Shown here in pieces: positions 46,079 through 56,282 of a stretch of 64,000 nucleotides of DNA. The position numbers and the translations under genes were made by a program. How positions within the stretch are numbered: the first letter of the stretch is position 1; every line of letters starts with the position of its first letter. Where the stretch lies: contig NW_025408668.1 in the NCBI RefSeq assembly GCF_020360975.1, positions 992,001 to 1,056,000 on the forward strand, given 5' to 3'. Below the pieces are notes generated by a model. It was not told where the DNA came from. It saw nothing but the letters and a program-made list of their open reading frames with translations, and made no database searches. The DNA comes from Hirsutella rhossiliensis. Its lineage: Eukaryota; Ascomycota; Sordariomycetes; Hypocreales; Ophiocordycipitaceae.

Positions 46079-46534
46079 TTAGTACACGAGCGTAGGTATG
46101 ACAGCCGAGGGCCTTATTTCTCTTCCCAGGTGAGAAGGGCGGACGTACGGCGCAAACTCTCCGAGCTTGTGACCAACCATGTCCTCAGAGATAGTCACGG
46201 GGAGATAGTCCCGGCCGTTGTGGATCTCGAAGTTGAGCCCGACAAAGTTGGGCAGGATGGTGGCCGAGCGGGCCTGCGTGCGTACCGGAGGGACGTTGTC
46301 GCCCTGTTTCTTGGGCCACACGATCGACAGTCTGGACACGCAGCAGCGACAGGGTTAGATGGTTCGGGGACGGGATGCGCGGCGGACGGGTCGATGGATG
46401 CTTACGGGACAAGGTGCGGGCCTAGCAAGAGGGAAAGACGATTAGCATCGGTCGCTTGAGGACAAGTGGGGATGGAACGTTCTGCGCGTACCTTTCCACA
46501 CGGATCGTTTGAGCAGCAGGCGAGTGGGCTGCAT
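46079..46534 (-). CDS. rsm19: Mitochondrial small-ribosomal-subunit protein uS19m
   Basis: A component of the head of the mitochondrial 28-37S ribosomal subunit. Three exons are inferred: 46492-46534, a 16-nt micro-exon 46406-46421, and 46079-46331. Introns are 46422-46491 (GTACGC...TAG) and 46332-46405 (GTAAGC...CAG). The product is 103 residues. It starts with the basic, Leu-rich [20 protein letters not shown]; the S19 core motif WKGPHLVPL is completed only by the micro-exon. The C-terminal half has [26 protein letters not shown] and PYVRPS, matching the conserved NGK.H.PV.I...[11 protein letters not shown] block of bacterial S19. No separate transit peptide is obvious beyond the basic start. 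Confidence 0.92.
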
Positions 46535-47471
46535 TGTCGCGTTGCGGGTTGTCACCGGCGGGCTCTCAGTGACGGGGGATTGGATTTGAAGGTGCTGGGG
46601 ATAATGTCTGCGGGGCTTGGAGGTTGTCACGTGATCTGCCTTGATTCTACCAGCCGCCACAATGGAGGACTTTCTAACACAATGCGGGTTGAGAGTGGGA
46701 GAAGGCATGTTTCATTGTCAATTCCATTATTTCCTTCTTATTTTTTTATTCCTTTTATACGTGATTATTGAGCACTTGCATAAGGAAGACGCCGGGCTGT
46801 CTATGTGTGTTGGTGTAACAGAAGCTGAGAGTCAACTGAACGATTGATTCGCTCGCAGGTGTGGCTCTGTACGAGCGAAAATGTGCCAGACATGGCAAAC
46901 CAAAAAGTATTTCAAATTGCGCTCCTCCGAGTGCAGGTGAGAACCAGGAAACGTTGCCTACGGTGCCAAGCTTTGGGCCAAGTAATGGCAGTTTCATGTG
47001 CAGACTTACAGAGCTTCAGGGTAGGCAGACAGACACTGTCAGCGTCACGTGGTGTAGCTCCCCAGCTAGACAGGATGGAGGGAGGAGCGAGTGCTTGCGG
47101 TTGCATTTTGCTCGACGGACACGGCCAGCAGACAATCATTGTGTAGATCCGTTGATTGCCTCTTGTGACCAGGACACTGTGTCTGGCAGGCCTCATCCTT
47201 CTTGACGACCTTGCTCGCTACCTTGGCCATCCTTATTTCCCTTTGATCCCTCGTGGTCCTTGCGGCTTGTACCGGCTGCGACTCCATCCAACGCCACTCC
47301 TCCCTCGCCAAGAAGCCACCTTCTCCTCCGACCAACCTCGACCACCGCATCCGCCATCGACCACCCGGCCGATTTTCCATTTACCATCCGCTGCGGCGTC
47401 GTCGGTCCCACTGACTTGGGACCCTTGCATGCCCTCTCCCTCCTAGCAGCTCCGCAATCTGACGCTTTTCG
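46535..47471. other. Divergent promoter region, uS19m to J-protein
   Basis: No gene seen in about 940 nt. A T-rich patch lies at 46,730-46,760 and a long pyrimidine-rich leader before the next ATG. Confidence 0.5.
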
Positions 47472-48625
47472 ATGCCGAGCGCAACAGCATCCGGCGCCAG
47501 CACGGGCGACTCGTCGGCTCGGTCCCGCGATCACAAACAGGGGAACCAGGGGCGTACTTACACAGTTGAGCAAAAGGCGGCCGTCCTGCGCATTCGGAGA
47601 TGCGACGCGACGGCCTTTTACGACATCCTCGGCCTCGAGACGGTCAAAACCTCGTGCACAGACTCGGACATCAAAAAGGCCTATCGGAAACAGTCGCTGC
47701 TGACCCACCCCGACAAGAATGGCCACGAGCACGCAGACGAGGCCTTCAAGATGGTCAGCCGCGCCTTTGGCGTCCTCGGCGACAAGGAGAAGCGGGAAAA
47801 GTTTGACAAGTTCGGCACCGATCCAGACAGCAGGTTCGCCAGCGCCCAGGCACAGAACCCCTTTGCCGGCTTCGCTTCCCGGCAACGCTCTGGCGGCATG
47901 GGCGGAGGCATGGGCGGCGGAGGTGGCGGCATGTGGGAAGAGGAGCTGAGCCCCGAGGAGATGTTCGCGCGCTTCTTTGGCGGTGGCGGCGGCGGCGGCG
48001 GCGCGTTTGGAGGTGAGAAGACGATGGCCGCCTTGATGCTCGTCCCGGGAGACGCAACACTGCTGACTGATTAGCGTTTGATACAGGTCCGCAGTTTGTC
48101 TTCAACTTTGGAGGTGGCCCCGGCATTCGCGTGCACCAGTTTGGGGGCGCACGACCCAGGCGACGACCACAGGAGGCGCAGCCCGGCCAAGAACAACAAC
48201 AAGGCGCCAACCTGCAAAACATCATCGGGCTCTTGCCAATCATCCTCTTCTTCATCCTCCCCCTCCTCTCGTCTCTCTTCTCCGGCGGCTCCTCGTCAAC
48301 ATCGATCCCCGGCATGGTCTACGATCAACCGGAGCATCCCTACACTCAAGGCCGCACAACGCCCAGCCTCAAGATCCACTACTTTGTCGATCCGGCCGAC
48401 ATCAGGTCCTACAGCCAATCCAAGCTCAGCCAACTCGACCGGTCTGCCGAGATCAACCTGGTGCGGCGCCTTCGCGGCGAGTGTGAAAACGAGATGATGT
48501 ACCAGCAGCAGATGCGGAGCGACGCGGTCGGCTGGTTCTACCAGGACGTGGACAAGATGGCGCAGGCAGATGCACTGAGGATGCCGTCATGTGAGAGGAT
48601 GAGGACTCTTGGGATCAGCCGGTGA
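47472..48625 (+). CDS. ER membrane J-domain protein (DNAJB12/HLJ1-type)
   Basis: An Hsp40 co-chaperone that recruits cytosolic Hsp70 to the ER surface for degradation of misfolded membrane proteins. Two exons are inferred: 47472-48012 and 48087-48625. The intron 48013-48086 (GTGAGA...CAG) splits a Gly codon of the Gly/Phe region. The product is 359 residues. The J-domain at about 47-115 begins AFYDILGLE, with His79-Pro80-Asp81. A Gly/Met-rich stretch (about 140-200) is followed by one transmembrane helix at about 225-246 (NIIGLLPIILFFILPLLSSL). The C-terminal DUF1977-like domain begins after YDQPEHPYTQGRTT. Length and order fit the DNAJB12/DNAJB14 group. Confidence 0.9.
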
Positions 48626-49559
48626 GACGTCTTGTTGGGACACGGAGCCGCGCGGGGGAAGCACACCCTTGCTGTATGCAACGGAGAGCCTGGAGTTGGC
48701 GTTTTTCTCTTCATCGTTCGGGCAGGGCACTGCGAAGGAGGGCTACGTAGCCTGCAATGGCAAGGTAACCAACTGTGGCCGGTTTGGCTTGAACAGAATT
48801 GGCCATGCTGAGCTGACCAGGGGGAAGCGAGCTTGTGGACAGATCATGGGGGTGTTGTGATTATTCAGGGGCGAGCGTTTTCTGCTCAGGTGGAGCCTTG
48901 ACGCAAAACGACGTTTGTTTCCAATCAGATCCTCGCCCTTATTTGCTCCTGGCTGGCGGCGAAGACTAATCGAACAAGAATGCTGGCCAGGAGAAGGGGA
49001 CGTGGCAGCAGCTGAAAATGACCGGAGCTTGAGCCTCGATCCATGACTCGTGTCGGCGGTCTTCCATCCGGCGCCGAGACGCGTGCGACCCCGAGGCGGG
49101 AGGCAGCGAGATGGGCGTCACCGGCTTGCGTCAGCGCGACGAAGCGAGGGAGGAGGGCGACATCATCGGGCCTGCACCGCCACACTGCACCGCCACGGGG
49201 AAACGAAGTAAGGGACCAGCGCAGCAGCCCCGTTTACCCGTTGCGCAAGCATCAGTAATTACCTGTACTCCGTACGTCCCACCCGCCTGCATTCACTGGC
49301 CCAGGGCCAAGTCTCTGATACATGCGGAGTACATGCCGCTACAAGCTAGTGGATGCAATCTCCACTCGGCCGCGCCCCGCTTACATCATCGCCCCCGATT
49401 CATGCTTTGTACATGACGGTAGCTGCTGCTGCTGCCTGCTTTGTCCGACAACTCGGTCAGATCGTCTTTTCTGGAAGACGCCGTGGGCCAATCCAATCGT
49501 ATCTCGATAGATTCATCTCAACTTGACGGCTTTGGCCAGACAACGGCGCCCTGCCGAAC
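48626..49559. other. Intergenic, J-protein to MINDY
   Basis: No supported gene; short open frames here have no protein character. Confidence 0.5.
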
Positions 49560-52145
49560 ATGGCCGCCCAAGAGCTGCCCGGCGACGAGCAGCCAGCTTC
49601 AGCCCCCCGTCCGCCGCCGGACGCTCACAAGCAGCCCCTGGGCGACGAGCTGAGCGAGAGCGTGTGGGAGGACGCAGCAAGTCGAAAGAAGATGGCTGCC
49701 GCCCCGGCATCCGGCCAAAAAGGCGTCCCCGCTGCTCTGAGGCCTGGCCAGGCACCTCTGAATTTCGGCGACGAGGACGACAGCAACGTCTGGGACGAGG
49801 CGAGGCAGCAGTCAAACGACATTGACAAGCTTGGTCAAGCCCCTAACGCCTTTAAGACGGGCGACAACAAGTCGCAAACGAACCCCTTCTTGAAACGAAA
49901 GCCGGTGCCTCACCGAAACGACGCCGTGCCTGTCGACTCTTTCGCTAGGCTGGACCTGGACGAGGCCGGCCAGGGCAGCAATCCGTGGCAGGCACCCGGT
50001 GTTGCCCACAACGCGCCCCCTCCAAAAATCCAGAAATCCCTCTTGGACGACGCCGAGAGCGATCCTTGGGCAAGCAACCAAGTCCCGACCCCTCCGGCAA
50101 AAGTGCCCGCTGCTGCTGCATCGCCGGCACTCATGTCGCTGCCGTCCGAGGACGAGCCGACGTGGGAAGATGACCCGCGGCCCGACCATGACAAGGCTCT
50201 TCCCGAGGCACCCCCGGCGACGGCCATATCGGACGAGCTCATAGAGGACCAGAATGTCTGGGATGACCTCGGAGCGCTGGATAGGGGCAAAGCCAAGGTC
50301 TTGGATCTGCCTCCGGAGCAGCAAGCCCAGCTCGACGACTGGAATCTCATAGATGCGGATCCGTCGTCGAGTCCGCCGAAGCCGCCGGCCGACGAAGAGG
50401 CAGAGTCGAGTGAGAGGCCTCCCTTGCCCCCTAGGGGCGACAGCAGCCGACCGAAATGGGTGCCCTCCAGACGGCCGATTGATGCCAAATCCGAGACGTA
50501 CCAGGTCAAGAACATCCGCTGGCACGACGACACATCGATGAGCAACCCACGCACATCTCCGATCCTGATACAAAACAAAAATGGCCCGTGTCCGCTGGTG
50601 GCGCTGGTCAACGCCCTAACGTTAACAACGCCGGCCGACATGCCCGATACGGCCCTGGTGCAGGTTCTCCGGTCGCGAGAGCAAGTCAGCCTCAATCTGC
50701 TGCTCGACGCCGTATTCGACGAGCTTATGTCACCGCGGCGCACAAACTCGGAGGACGCCCTGCCCGACGTTTCTGATCTCTATTCCTTTCTTCAGAGCCT
50801 CCACACCGGCATGAACGTCAATCCACGCTTCGTGCCTACCCCGGAGATGATGACGGCTTACAAGCGCACATCGCTGACGCATCTTGATGCAGCCGAACGC
50901 GGCGACTTTATTCCGGGGACCTTTGAAAACACCATGGAGATGAGCCTGTACGCCACCTTCTCCATTCCTCTGATTCACGGGTGGCTTCCGTCTCGGTCCG
51001 ACCCGGCGTACGAGGCACTTGAACGGCGGGGGGCCTCGTATGAAGAGGTACAAAACCTGCTGTTTCACGAAGAGGAGCTCGAGGGCAAGTTGTCGAACCC
51101 CAATGGCGAACTGTCCGAGACGGAGGCACAGCTTTACCAGGATATCATGACAATTAAGATGTTTTTGGAAGAATCGGCGACGCAGCTCACGCCGTGGGGC
51201 ATCGGGGTCATTGCCAAGGCCATGCGCCCCGGGACCTTTGCCATACTTTTCAGAAACGATCACTTTAGCACCTTGTACTGTCACCCGCGGGCGACGAAGC
51301 TGCTTAGCCTGGTGACAGACGCCGGGTACGGGAGCCACGAGGAGGTGGTGTGGGAGAGCCTCGTCGATGTCAACGGAGAGCGGACCGAGTACCTGTCAGG
51401 AGACTTTCGGGTCGTGGGCGCGGCGCCTGCAGGCAGTGCGGGCGGTGGCGGGACCTCGTCGGGCGGTGGCGAGTGGACGGCGATGCAATGCAAGCGTGGC
51501 AAGGGGCGAGAGCAGGAGGAACAGGGGCCAACGAGTCCGAAGCACGAGCAGGAGGACCGCGACCTGGCGCTGGCGCTGCAACTGCAAGAGGAAGAGGAAC
51601 ATAGACACCGCGAAGAGCAGGCCCGCCGGCGACGAGAGAGCATACTCTCGGAACAGTACATTGAGCAGCAAGCACAACGACCAACGCCAGTGGTCAGGAA
51701 CTCTAGGAGAGCCACGTCGAGCGGGAGCGCTGGGCCGGAACCGGGCAGCTCCAACGGCATCGGGCTCGGCATCGGCATGGCGGGGAGCCCGCTCACGCGG
51801 CAGCCGAGCGAGCCAAGCCGGCAGCCGCAGCAGGTACGCCCACTGGTGCCCCCTCGCAGGCCGGGCGTGAACCGGCGGGCAGAGAGCGGGGGGAGGGACG
51901 CGCCGCCGTCTTACGAACAAGCGGCGCAGGACCCGGCGTTTGTGCCGCCGGCGGGTCATCCCAGTCACCCGGGAAGCAACCAGGCGGCGCCGAGGACGAG
52001 CAGCGGCGCCAGGGGTCAGGGGCCGCCTAGGCCACAGCGGCCGGCAGGCCCGTCTGCAAGGGGGCGGCCTGTGAGTCCTGGGGTGGCGCTGGGTCCCATG
52101 AGCGGGGGCGGGCACGGGAGAGAGCGAGAGTGTGTGGTGATGTGA
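49560..52145 (+). CDS. MINDY-family deubiquitinase with C-terminal CaaX motif
   Basis: A cysteine protease of the MINDY (FAM63/DUF544) family, which trims K48-linked polyubiquitin chains. 861 residues, no intron. The N-terminal 310 residues are disordered, with repeated DxxVWDD/WEDD-like acidic-aromatic motifs (SVWEDA, NVWDEA, DPWAS, NVWDDL). The catalytic domain (about 315-630) has YQVKNIRW, the Gln-Asn-Lys-Asn-Gly-Pro-Cys motif with Cys344, and His568 in RNDHFSTL, then VWESLVDVNGE. After it, DRDLALALQLQEEEE is an UIM-like helix for ubiquitin binding. A Pro/Arg/Gly-rich tail ends in CVVM, a CaaX-type prenylation signal, implying membrane attachment. The family assignment is firm; the membrane target is inference. 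Confidence 0.9.
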   Translation: MAAQELPGDEQPASAPRPPPDAHKQPLGDELSESVWEDAASRKKMAAAPASGQKGVPAALRPGQAPLNFGDEDDSNVWDEARQQSNDIDKLGQAPNAFKTGDNKSQTNPFLKRKPVPHRNDAVPVDSFARLDLDEAGQGSNPWQAPGVAHNAPPPKIQKSLLDDAESDPWASNQVPTPPAKVPAAAASPALMSLPSEDEPTWEDDPRPDHDKALPEAPPATAISDELIEDQNVWDDLGALDRGKAKVLDLPPEQQAQLDDWNLIDADPSSSPPKPPADEEAESSERPPLPPRGDSSRPKWVPSRRPIDAKSETYQVKNIRWHDDTSMSNPRTSPILIQNKNGPCPLVALVNALTLTTPADMPDTALVQVLRSREQVSLNLLLDAVFDELMSPRRTNSEDALPDVSDLYSFLQSLHTGMNVNPRFVPTPEMMTAYKRTSLTHLDAAERGDFIPGTFENTMEMSLYATFSIPLIHGWLPSRSDPAYEALERRGASYEEVQNLLFHEEELEGKLSNPNGELSETEAQLYQDIMTIKMFLEESATQLTPWGIGVIAKAMRPGTFAILFRNDHFSTLYCHPRATKLLSLVTDAGYGSHEEVVWESLVDVNGERTEYLSGDFRVVGAAPAGSAGGGGTSSGGGEWTAMQCKRGKGREQEEQGPTSPKHEQEDRDLALALQLQEEEEHRHREEQARRRRESILSEQYIEQQAQRPTPVVRNSRRATSSGSAGPEPGSSNGIGLGIGMAGSPLTRQPSEPSRQPQQVRPLVPPRRPGVNRRAESGGRDAPPSYEQAAQDPAFVPPAGHPSHPGSNQAAPRTSSGARGQGPPRPQRPAGPSARGRPVSPGVALGPMSGGGHGRERECVVM

Positions 52146-52683
52146 GAGCACTTGGGACGTGGTGAGACTCGATGGCGAGCCTCCCTTGTGTTTGCTTGGG
52201 AGGTGGCCTTGCCCCCATGCTTCCATTCCCTGTATTTGGGCTGGAATGGGCTTTGAGTTGGCATCAAAACACACACATAAATATACACGGCCTTGATGAC
52301 TTGCAGCAGCAGCAGCGAGGGATGGCGTTTGGGAGACTGCAGGCTGCACGGGATTGATTGCGTGCACGGGACATACATATACATATATCTCTCTATTCCT
52401 TGTTGTTTAGCCACTTCTTTGTCGATGAATGGCGCAGGATAACCTCTGGTGCGACTGATTTGACTTGAAAAGGACCAGAGGTTGTGTGTTTGTTTGCCAG
52501 CCATGGATTGAAAGACGGACCTTGGTAGCCTAGTCATCAATGGTTGTATCTGCCCCACATAAACGACTGACGACATCGTCGACTTTGCACGCGACGCGAG
52601 TCTGCAACTACAGCCCCACGCAGCGCAGCGACGGCATTGCATACTGCCAAGACGCGTGCAGAGGAGAGCAAAGGCAACTCATC
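52146..52683. other. Intergenic, MINDY to reductase
   Basis: No gene seen in about 540 nt. A (CAG)n-like stretch lies near 52,305. Confidence 0.5.
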
Positions 52684-53695
52684 ATGAGCCTCCTCGACGG
52701 ATGGCTGCCCCCGACGCGGGCGCACTACGGGCTCATCCTGAAGCTCTGGCAGTTTGCCTATCCCGCTGTACGGCCTCGGCCCTTGGCAAGACGCTCTGAT
52801 GAGCCGTGTGCTGACGACAGAGGGGCGCGCAGATTGGGTCGCTGCAGTGGGTGATTGGCTGGTACGGCATGGGCAAGACGTCGACGCCCAGCCGGCTCAA
52901 CCTGCCGGGGCGCGCGGCCTGGATGACGATGGAGGCGCCGGGCTTCCTGACGCTGCTGTATGTCATGCGCACGCTGCCGGCGCAGCACGGCATTGACGAC
53001 TTGCCGTGGCAGAACAGAGTCCTGGCCGGCCTCTTTGTGCGTTGTTCTCTCTCTCCTTGTCGCTCATACGCGCTGAAAGAAGCATGACTGACACGTCCCA
53101 GGTCATCCACTACACGTACCGCGCGCTCCTCTTCCCCCTGCTGCAGCCGTCTATGGCGCCCATCCACGTCCTCGTCTGGGCCATGGCCCTCGGCTTCCAG
53201 CTCCTCAACGCAACCTGCCTAGGTGCCTGGCTGGCCGCCTACGGGCCTGTCACCGCCGACGCCTGGGCCGCGCAGTCGCCCCTGCCGCAGTTTGCCCTGG
53301 GGCTCGCCGTCTTCTACGCGGGGCTGTCGGCAAACTTCTTCCACGACGAGGAGCTGCGCGAGATTCGCCGCCGGCGGCAGCGGCGCGAGCAGCAGCAGGG
53401 CTGTAGCAGCAAGGACAACAACAAGGCTGGGCGAGGGGCCACCACCAACTACTACGAGATCCCGCAGGCCGGGCTCTTCCGATACATGCTCTTCCCGCAC
53501 TACCTTTGCGAGTGGGTTGAGTGGGCGGGTTTCCTCATGGCGGCCGGCTGGTCGTGCGCGCCGGCCTGGGCGTTTCTGACCAACGAGGTGTGTTCCATGC
53601 TGCCGCGGGCCGTCCGGGGAAAGGCCTGGTATGTCGAGCGCTTTGGCCGCGAAAAGGTCGGCCGCAAGTGGGCCGTGATTCCGGGCGTCTGGTGA
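52684..53695 (+). CDS. 3-oxo-5-alpha-steroid 4-dehydrogenase (DET2/SRD5A-type) family protein
   Basis: A membrane NADPH-dependent reductase of the steroid-5-alpha-reductase superfamily. Three exons are inferred: 52684-52767, 52833-53036 and 53102-53695. Introns of 65 and 65 nt start GTACGG and GTGCGT, both with a CTGAC-type branch site. The product is 293 residues. The first exon ends FAYPA and splices to IGSLQWVIGWYGMGKTS, matching the family's N-terminal WY.MGKTS block. The C-terminal half has VIHYTYRALLFPLL, NFFHDEELREIR, YEIPQAGLFRYMLFPHYLCEWVEW (the catalytic/NADPH region) and the closing YVERFGREKVGRKWAVIPGVW. A Lys/Arg/Gln-rich insert follows NFFHDEEL. In fungi the substrate may be a sterol or a long-chain enoyl compound; it is not known here. 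Confidence 0.88.
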
Positions 53696-54248
53696 GGGGG
53701 GCGCCTTCTTTGGCGGACAAGAGCTTGCATGACGAGTCGCGGCATCGTCACCGGGGGCGAGAGACGTCGGCCAGTCGGTGGGCGGATCCCGGTACCGCCG
53801 CATGGCCACAGTCTTGTGCGTTAGGAGCATCTTGAGTACGACTATTCAGAAACTCAATGCCTTTCTTTTTATGTGGACAGTTGGGATGAAGAATTCACCT
53901 GGGTGCTTTATTCGTCGTTTTTGGGAGTAGCTTATTACCTATGGCTATACCACGTACAAAGAAGTATATGTATCCTACCTACATGTGTGCATCTACGAAA
54001 ACCTACAGGTTCACCTGTTAAGCTACTCGGCACATTCTTCAGAGTCATTGGGCTCGTTCTCCTCGGCTGATTGGTCCGTCGACTGGTCCGTCGACTGTCC
54101 CTTGGATCCCTCGCCCCCGTCTTCTGCTCCCTAGTCTGGCTTCCGGCCCCTTTCTTCAATTAATAAACTCAGGCCCATCCCGGAAACTCGAGCTCAACCT
54201 CTTGGGTGTCATCCAGTCCCAGAAACCTCCCTTGTTCAGTCGCCATCC
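53696..54248. other. Intergenic, no gene seen
   Basis: The 3' flank of the reductase gene. Nothing recognisable. Confidence 0.4.
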
Positions 54249-54990
54249 CTAGCTGTCTGCGTGGTCACATACCATGAGGTAAAACGCGTTCCTGTTATCG
54301 ACAGCAGCGAAATACCCCCCCCCTTCCTCCGGCTGATCTGAACGCCGGTAGGGCGCGAGGACGACGGGTACGCTCGATATAGGCACCTCGGACGCGGAAC
54401 CGACAGGCAAGCAAGCGCGACACCTCGGTCCTGGACATTGTCTCGCTGTAGTAGTGCATCGTCTTCCCGGTGCTGTGTTAGAGGAGGCGGGGTTCGCGCC
54501 AGCATGTTTGAAGGCTGATGCCTTCGCGGTCTTTTGTCTTTTCGATCGAATGCCACTTTGAGGGTTCCGCCCCCGTATTGATGGCACTGACGTGGTCACT
54601 GTGACCCAGTTTGACCGAGTGGCGCAGGAAGTGGAAAGGTGCCATGGTATATTGTCCCTCCTTAATTGGATCTACGCGCACCGGAAGCAAAGGGAGGATT
54701 CTGTGATCTCTCACCGCCGACACCGTACTAAATCTGAGTGTAATCACGTTAGTTGCCGGTTTGTTGTTGAAGACCAGTGAATGCTGGGCGACAAAGTCAC
54801 TTGGGGTCCGTAATTCCAAAAGGTCGCCTTCTACTCGCCCGTGAAACCGAACTTGAAGCGGTCGGGGAGGCACTGAGACTACTGTTGAAGTCCCCTGTTC
54901 TCGCTTGGCGGCTGGTAAGGCGTGGATACTGGTGCTGGCTCCCAAAAGGAGGTATACGCAAACCACTTCATGTTCGCTTCCCTTGGGTGG
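54249..54990 (-). pseudogene. Possible decayed gene for a small secreted protein
   Basis: A minus-strand frame ending at 54478 encodes a hydrophobic stretch VYLLLGASTSIHALPAAKRE, which looks like a signal peptide with a dibasic site, followed by about 130 residues (FHGRVEGDLLELRTPSDF, VFNNKPATNVITLRF). No ATG begins this frame. An ATG starting MKWFAYT lies just upstream in another frame, so one small indel within the signal peptide would explain both. Further down, a protein-like piece in another frame (VPVVLAPYRRSDQPEEGG) continues to about 54,250. I do not recognise the family. It could also be chance. Confidence 0.25.
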
Positions 54991-55479
54991 CGGGCCTTGG
55001 CGCGGCTAGGAGAGGCTGAAGTCTAGGGATTTGATGTTGGCCGTATAGCAATGCTCTATAGTTTACTGCCGAGCTTTACTGTTGACGCTACGCGAGGCTC
55101 TACTACTAAGAGTCAACCACTTACACCACTGATCTAGAATACAGGGGGTAATGGAGTATTTTAAAGCTACGTCTAAGCTTCCGCTTCTGTTTTATTTATC
55201 TGATCGAGGGCTGCGACTCACCTCTAAGACGGCGGAAAGTGCCTCCAAAAACCCATCGCTATCTAATAACGAGGGTACGGGCGCCGTTTCCCCGTCTGAC
55301 TCGGAAATCTCGCTATCAATTTGCTTGATGACGCTGTAGACAACATCCCAGTCCACCGGCTTTCCATGAGACCTTAAGGAATCGTCTTCGCCCTGAACGT
55401 TCCGCTTACTGAGCACATCGCGCGCAACCAGAGAACCGAGTAGTCCCGGCGGCATTTTGCCGGGAGGCCGCCGGGCGCT

Positions 55480-55700
55480 TGACTTTTTCCGTTGAGGCTT
55501 CGATTTGGGTGATTTGGACATTGGTTGGGGTGGCTTGGACGATTTGGACTTCGGTCCCGGTGGCTTGGGTGATTCGGCCTTCGGCCCCGGTGACTGGGGT
55601 GATTCGGACGTTGGTTTGGGTGGCTTGGATAATTCGGACTTCGGTCCCGGTGATTCGGGAGCCTGTTTCGATAACCCGGGCTCCGATTCTGGTGGACCAG
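55480..55700 (-). repeat. Pro/Ser/Lys coding repeat of the split secreted protein
   Basis: The minus strand encodes degenerate units of the form SPGPKSESPKPP and SKPPQPMSKSPK, seen at DNA level as recurring ggtgattcgga/ggtggcttgg words every 24-36 nt. They would form an extended basic stalk. Confidence 0.7.
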
Positions 55701-56035
55701 ATTTCGTTTCATCACCGTTAGCAGTGCCAGCACCGCCGATGTCGCAAGCTCCGCCCTTGCCGTCCGCGGTGACCATGTCGCACACAACGGCCTTCATGGC
55801 TTCTGTGATGCCATCGCCTTTCCCCCACTGCTCGGTGATATTCTGGGCCACAGCTTCCAGGGCTTCGTCGCTCAGTGTAACCTTTTCAGGTAACGCCTTG
55901 AAGAGCTCGACAATCTCACGCAGGCTCTTCGTATTGGGCTCCGAGGGACTGCCGGCATTTGTTCCCTGCTTGGAGGAGCTGCCGGCAGTCGCTCCTTGCT
56001 CGGGGAAGCCGTTGGTCTTTGTTCCTTGCTCGGGG

Positions 56036-56040
56036 GAACT
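56036..56040. other. Target-site duplication GAACT, left copy
   Basis: GAACT immediately outside the left LTR is repeated at 61459-61463 immediately outside the right LTR. This is the usual 5-bp duplication of Ty3/Gypsy insertion. Confidence 0.95.
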
Positions 56041-56230
56041 TGTGAAAGGCCTCTAGTGAGTTGATACAACTAACTAGTCCCTATGCTGTTTACTATCAAG
56101 ATAGAAAAGAAAGAAAGAAAGAAAGAGAATCTACTACATAAGAGCATAACGGCATTTTATAGCTTCGAGCCAATGGAAGGTTCTAGAAGCTAGGCGGCGC
56201 AGCCGCCGTTAAAGCGGCTTGCCCGTTACA
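56041..56230 (-). repeat. 3' LTR of the young Gypsy element
   Basis: Identical to 61269-61458. It contains a (GAAA)n run at about 56,107-56,125 and a GC palindrome (GGCGGCGCAGCCGCC) near 56,193. Confidence 0.95.
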
Positions 56231-56245
56231 TTACCTCCTCCCGTC
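56231..56245 (-). promoter_or_regulatory. Polypurine tract of the young Gypsy element
   Basis: Minus-strand GACGGGAGGAGGTAA ends directly at the 3' LTR, the priming site for second-strand synthesis. It confirms that the element reads leftward. Confidence 0.7.
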
Positions 56246-56282
56246 CAACGTTTCCTCTTCCTTGGGATCGTGGCAATCTGTG

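Noticed and set aside
56107..56125. (GAAA)n run considered as an independent microsatellite
   Set aside because: It is part of the LTR and is repeated identically in the other LTR.
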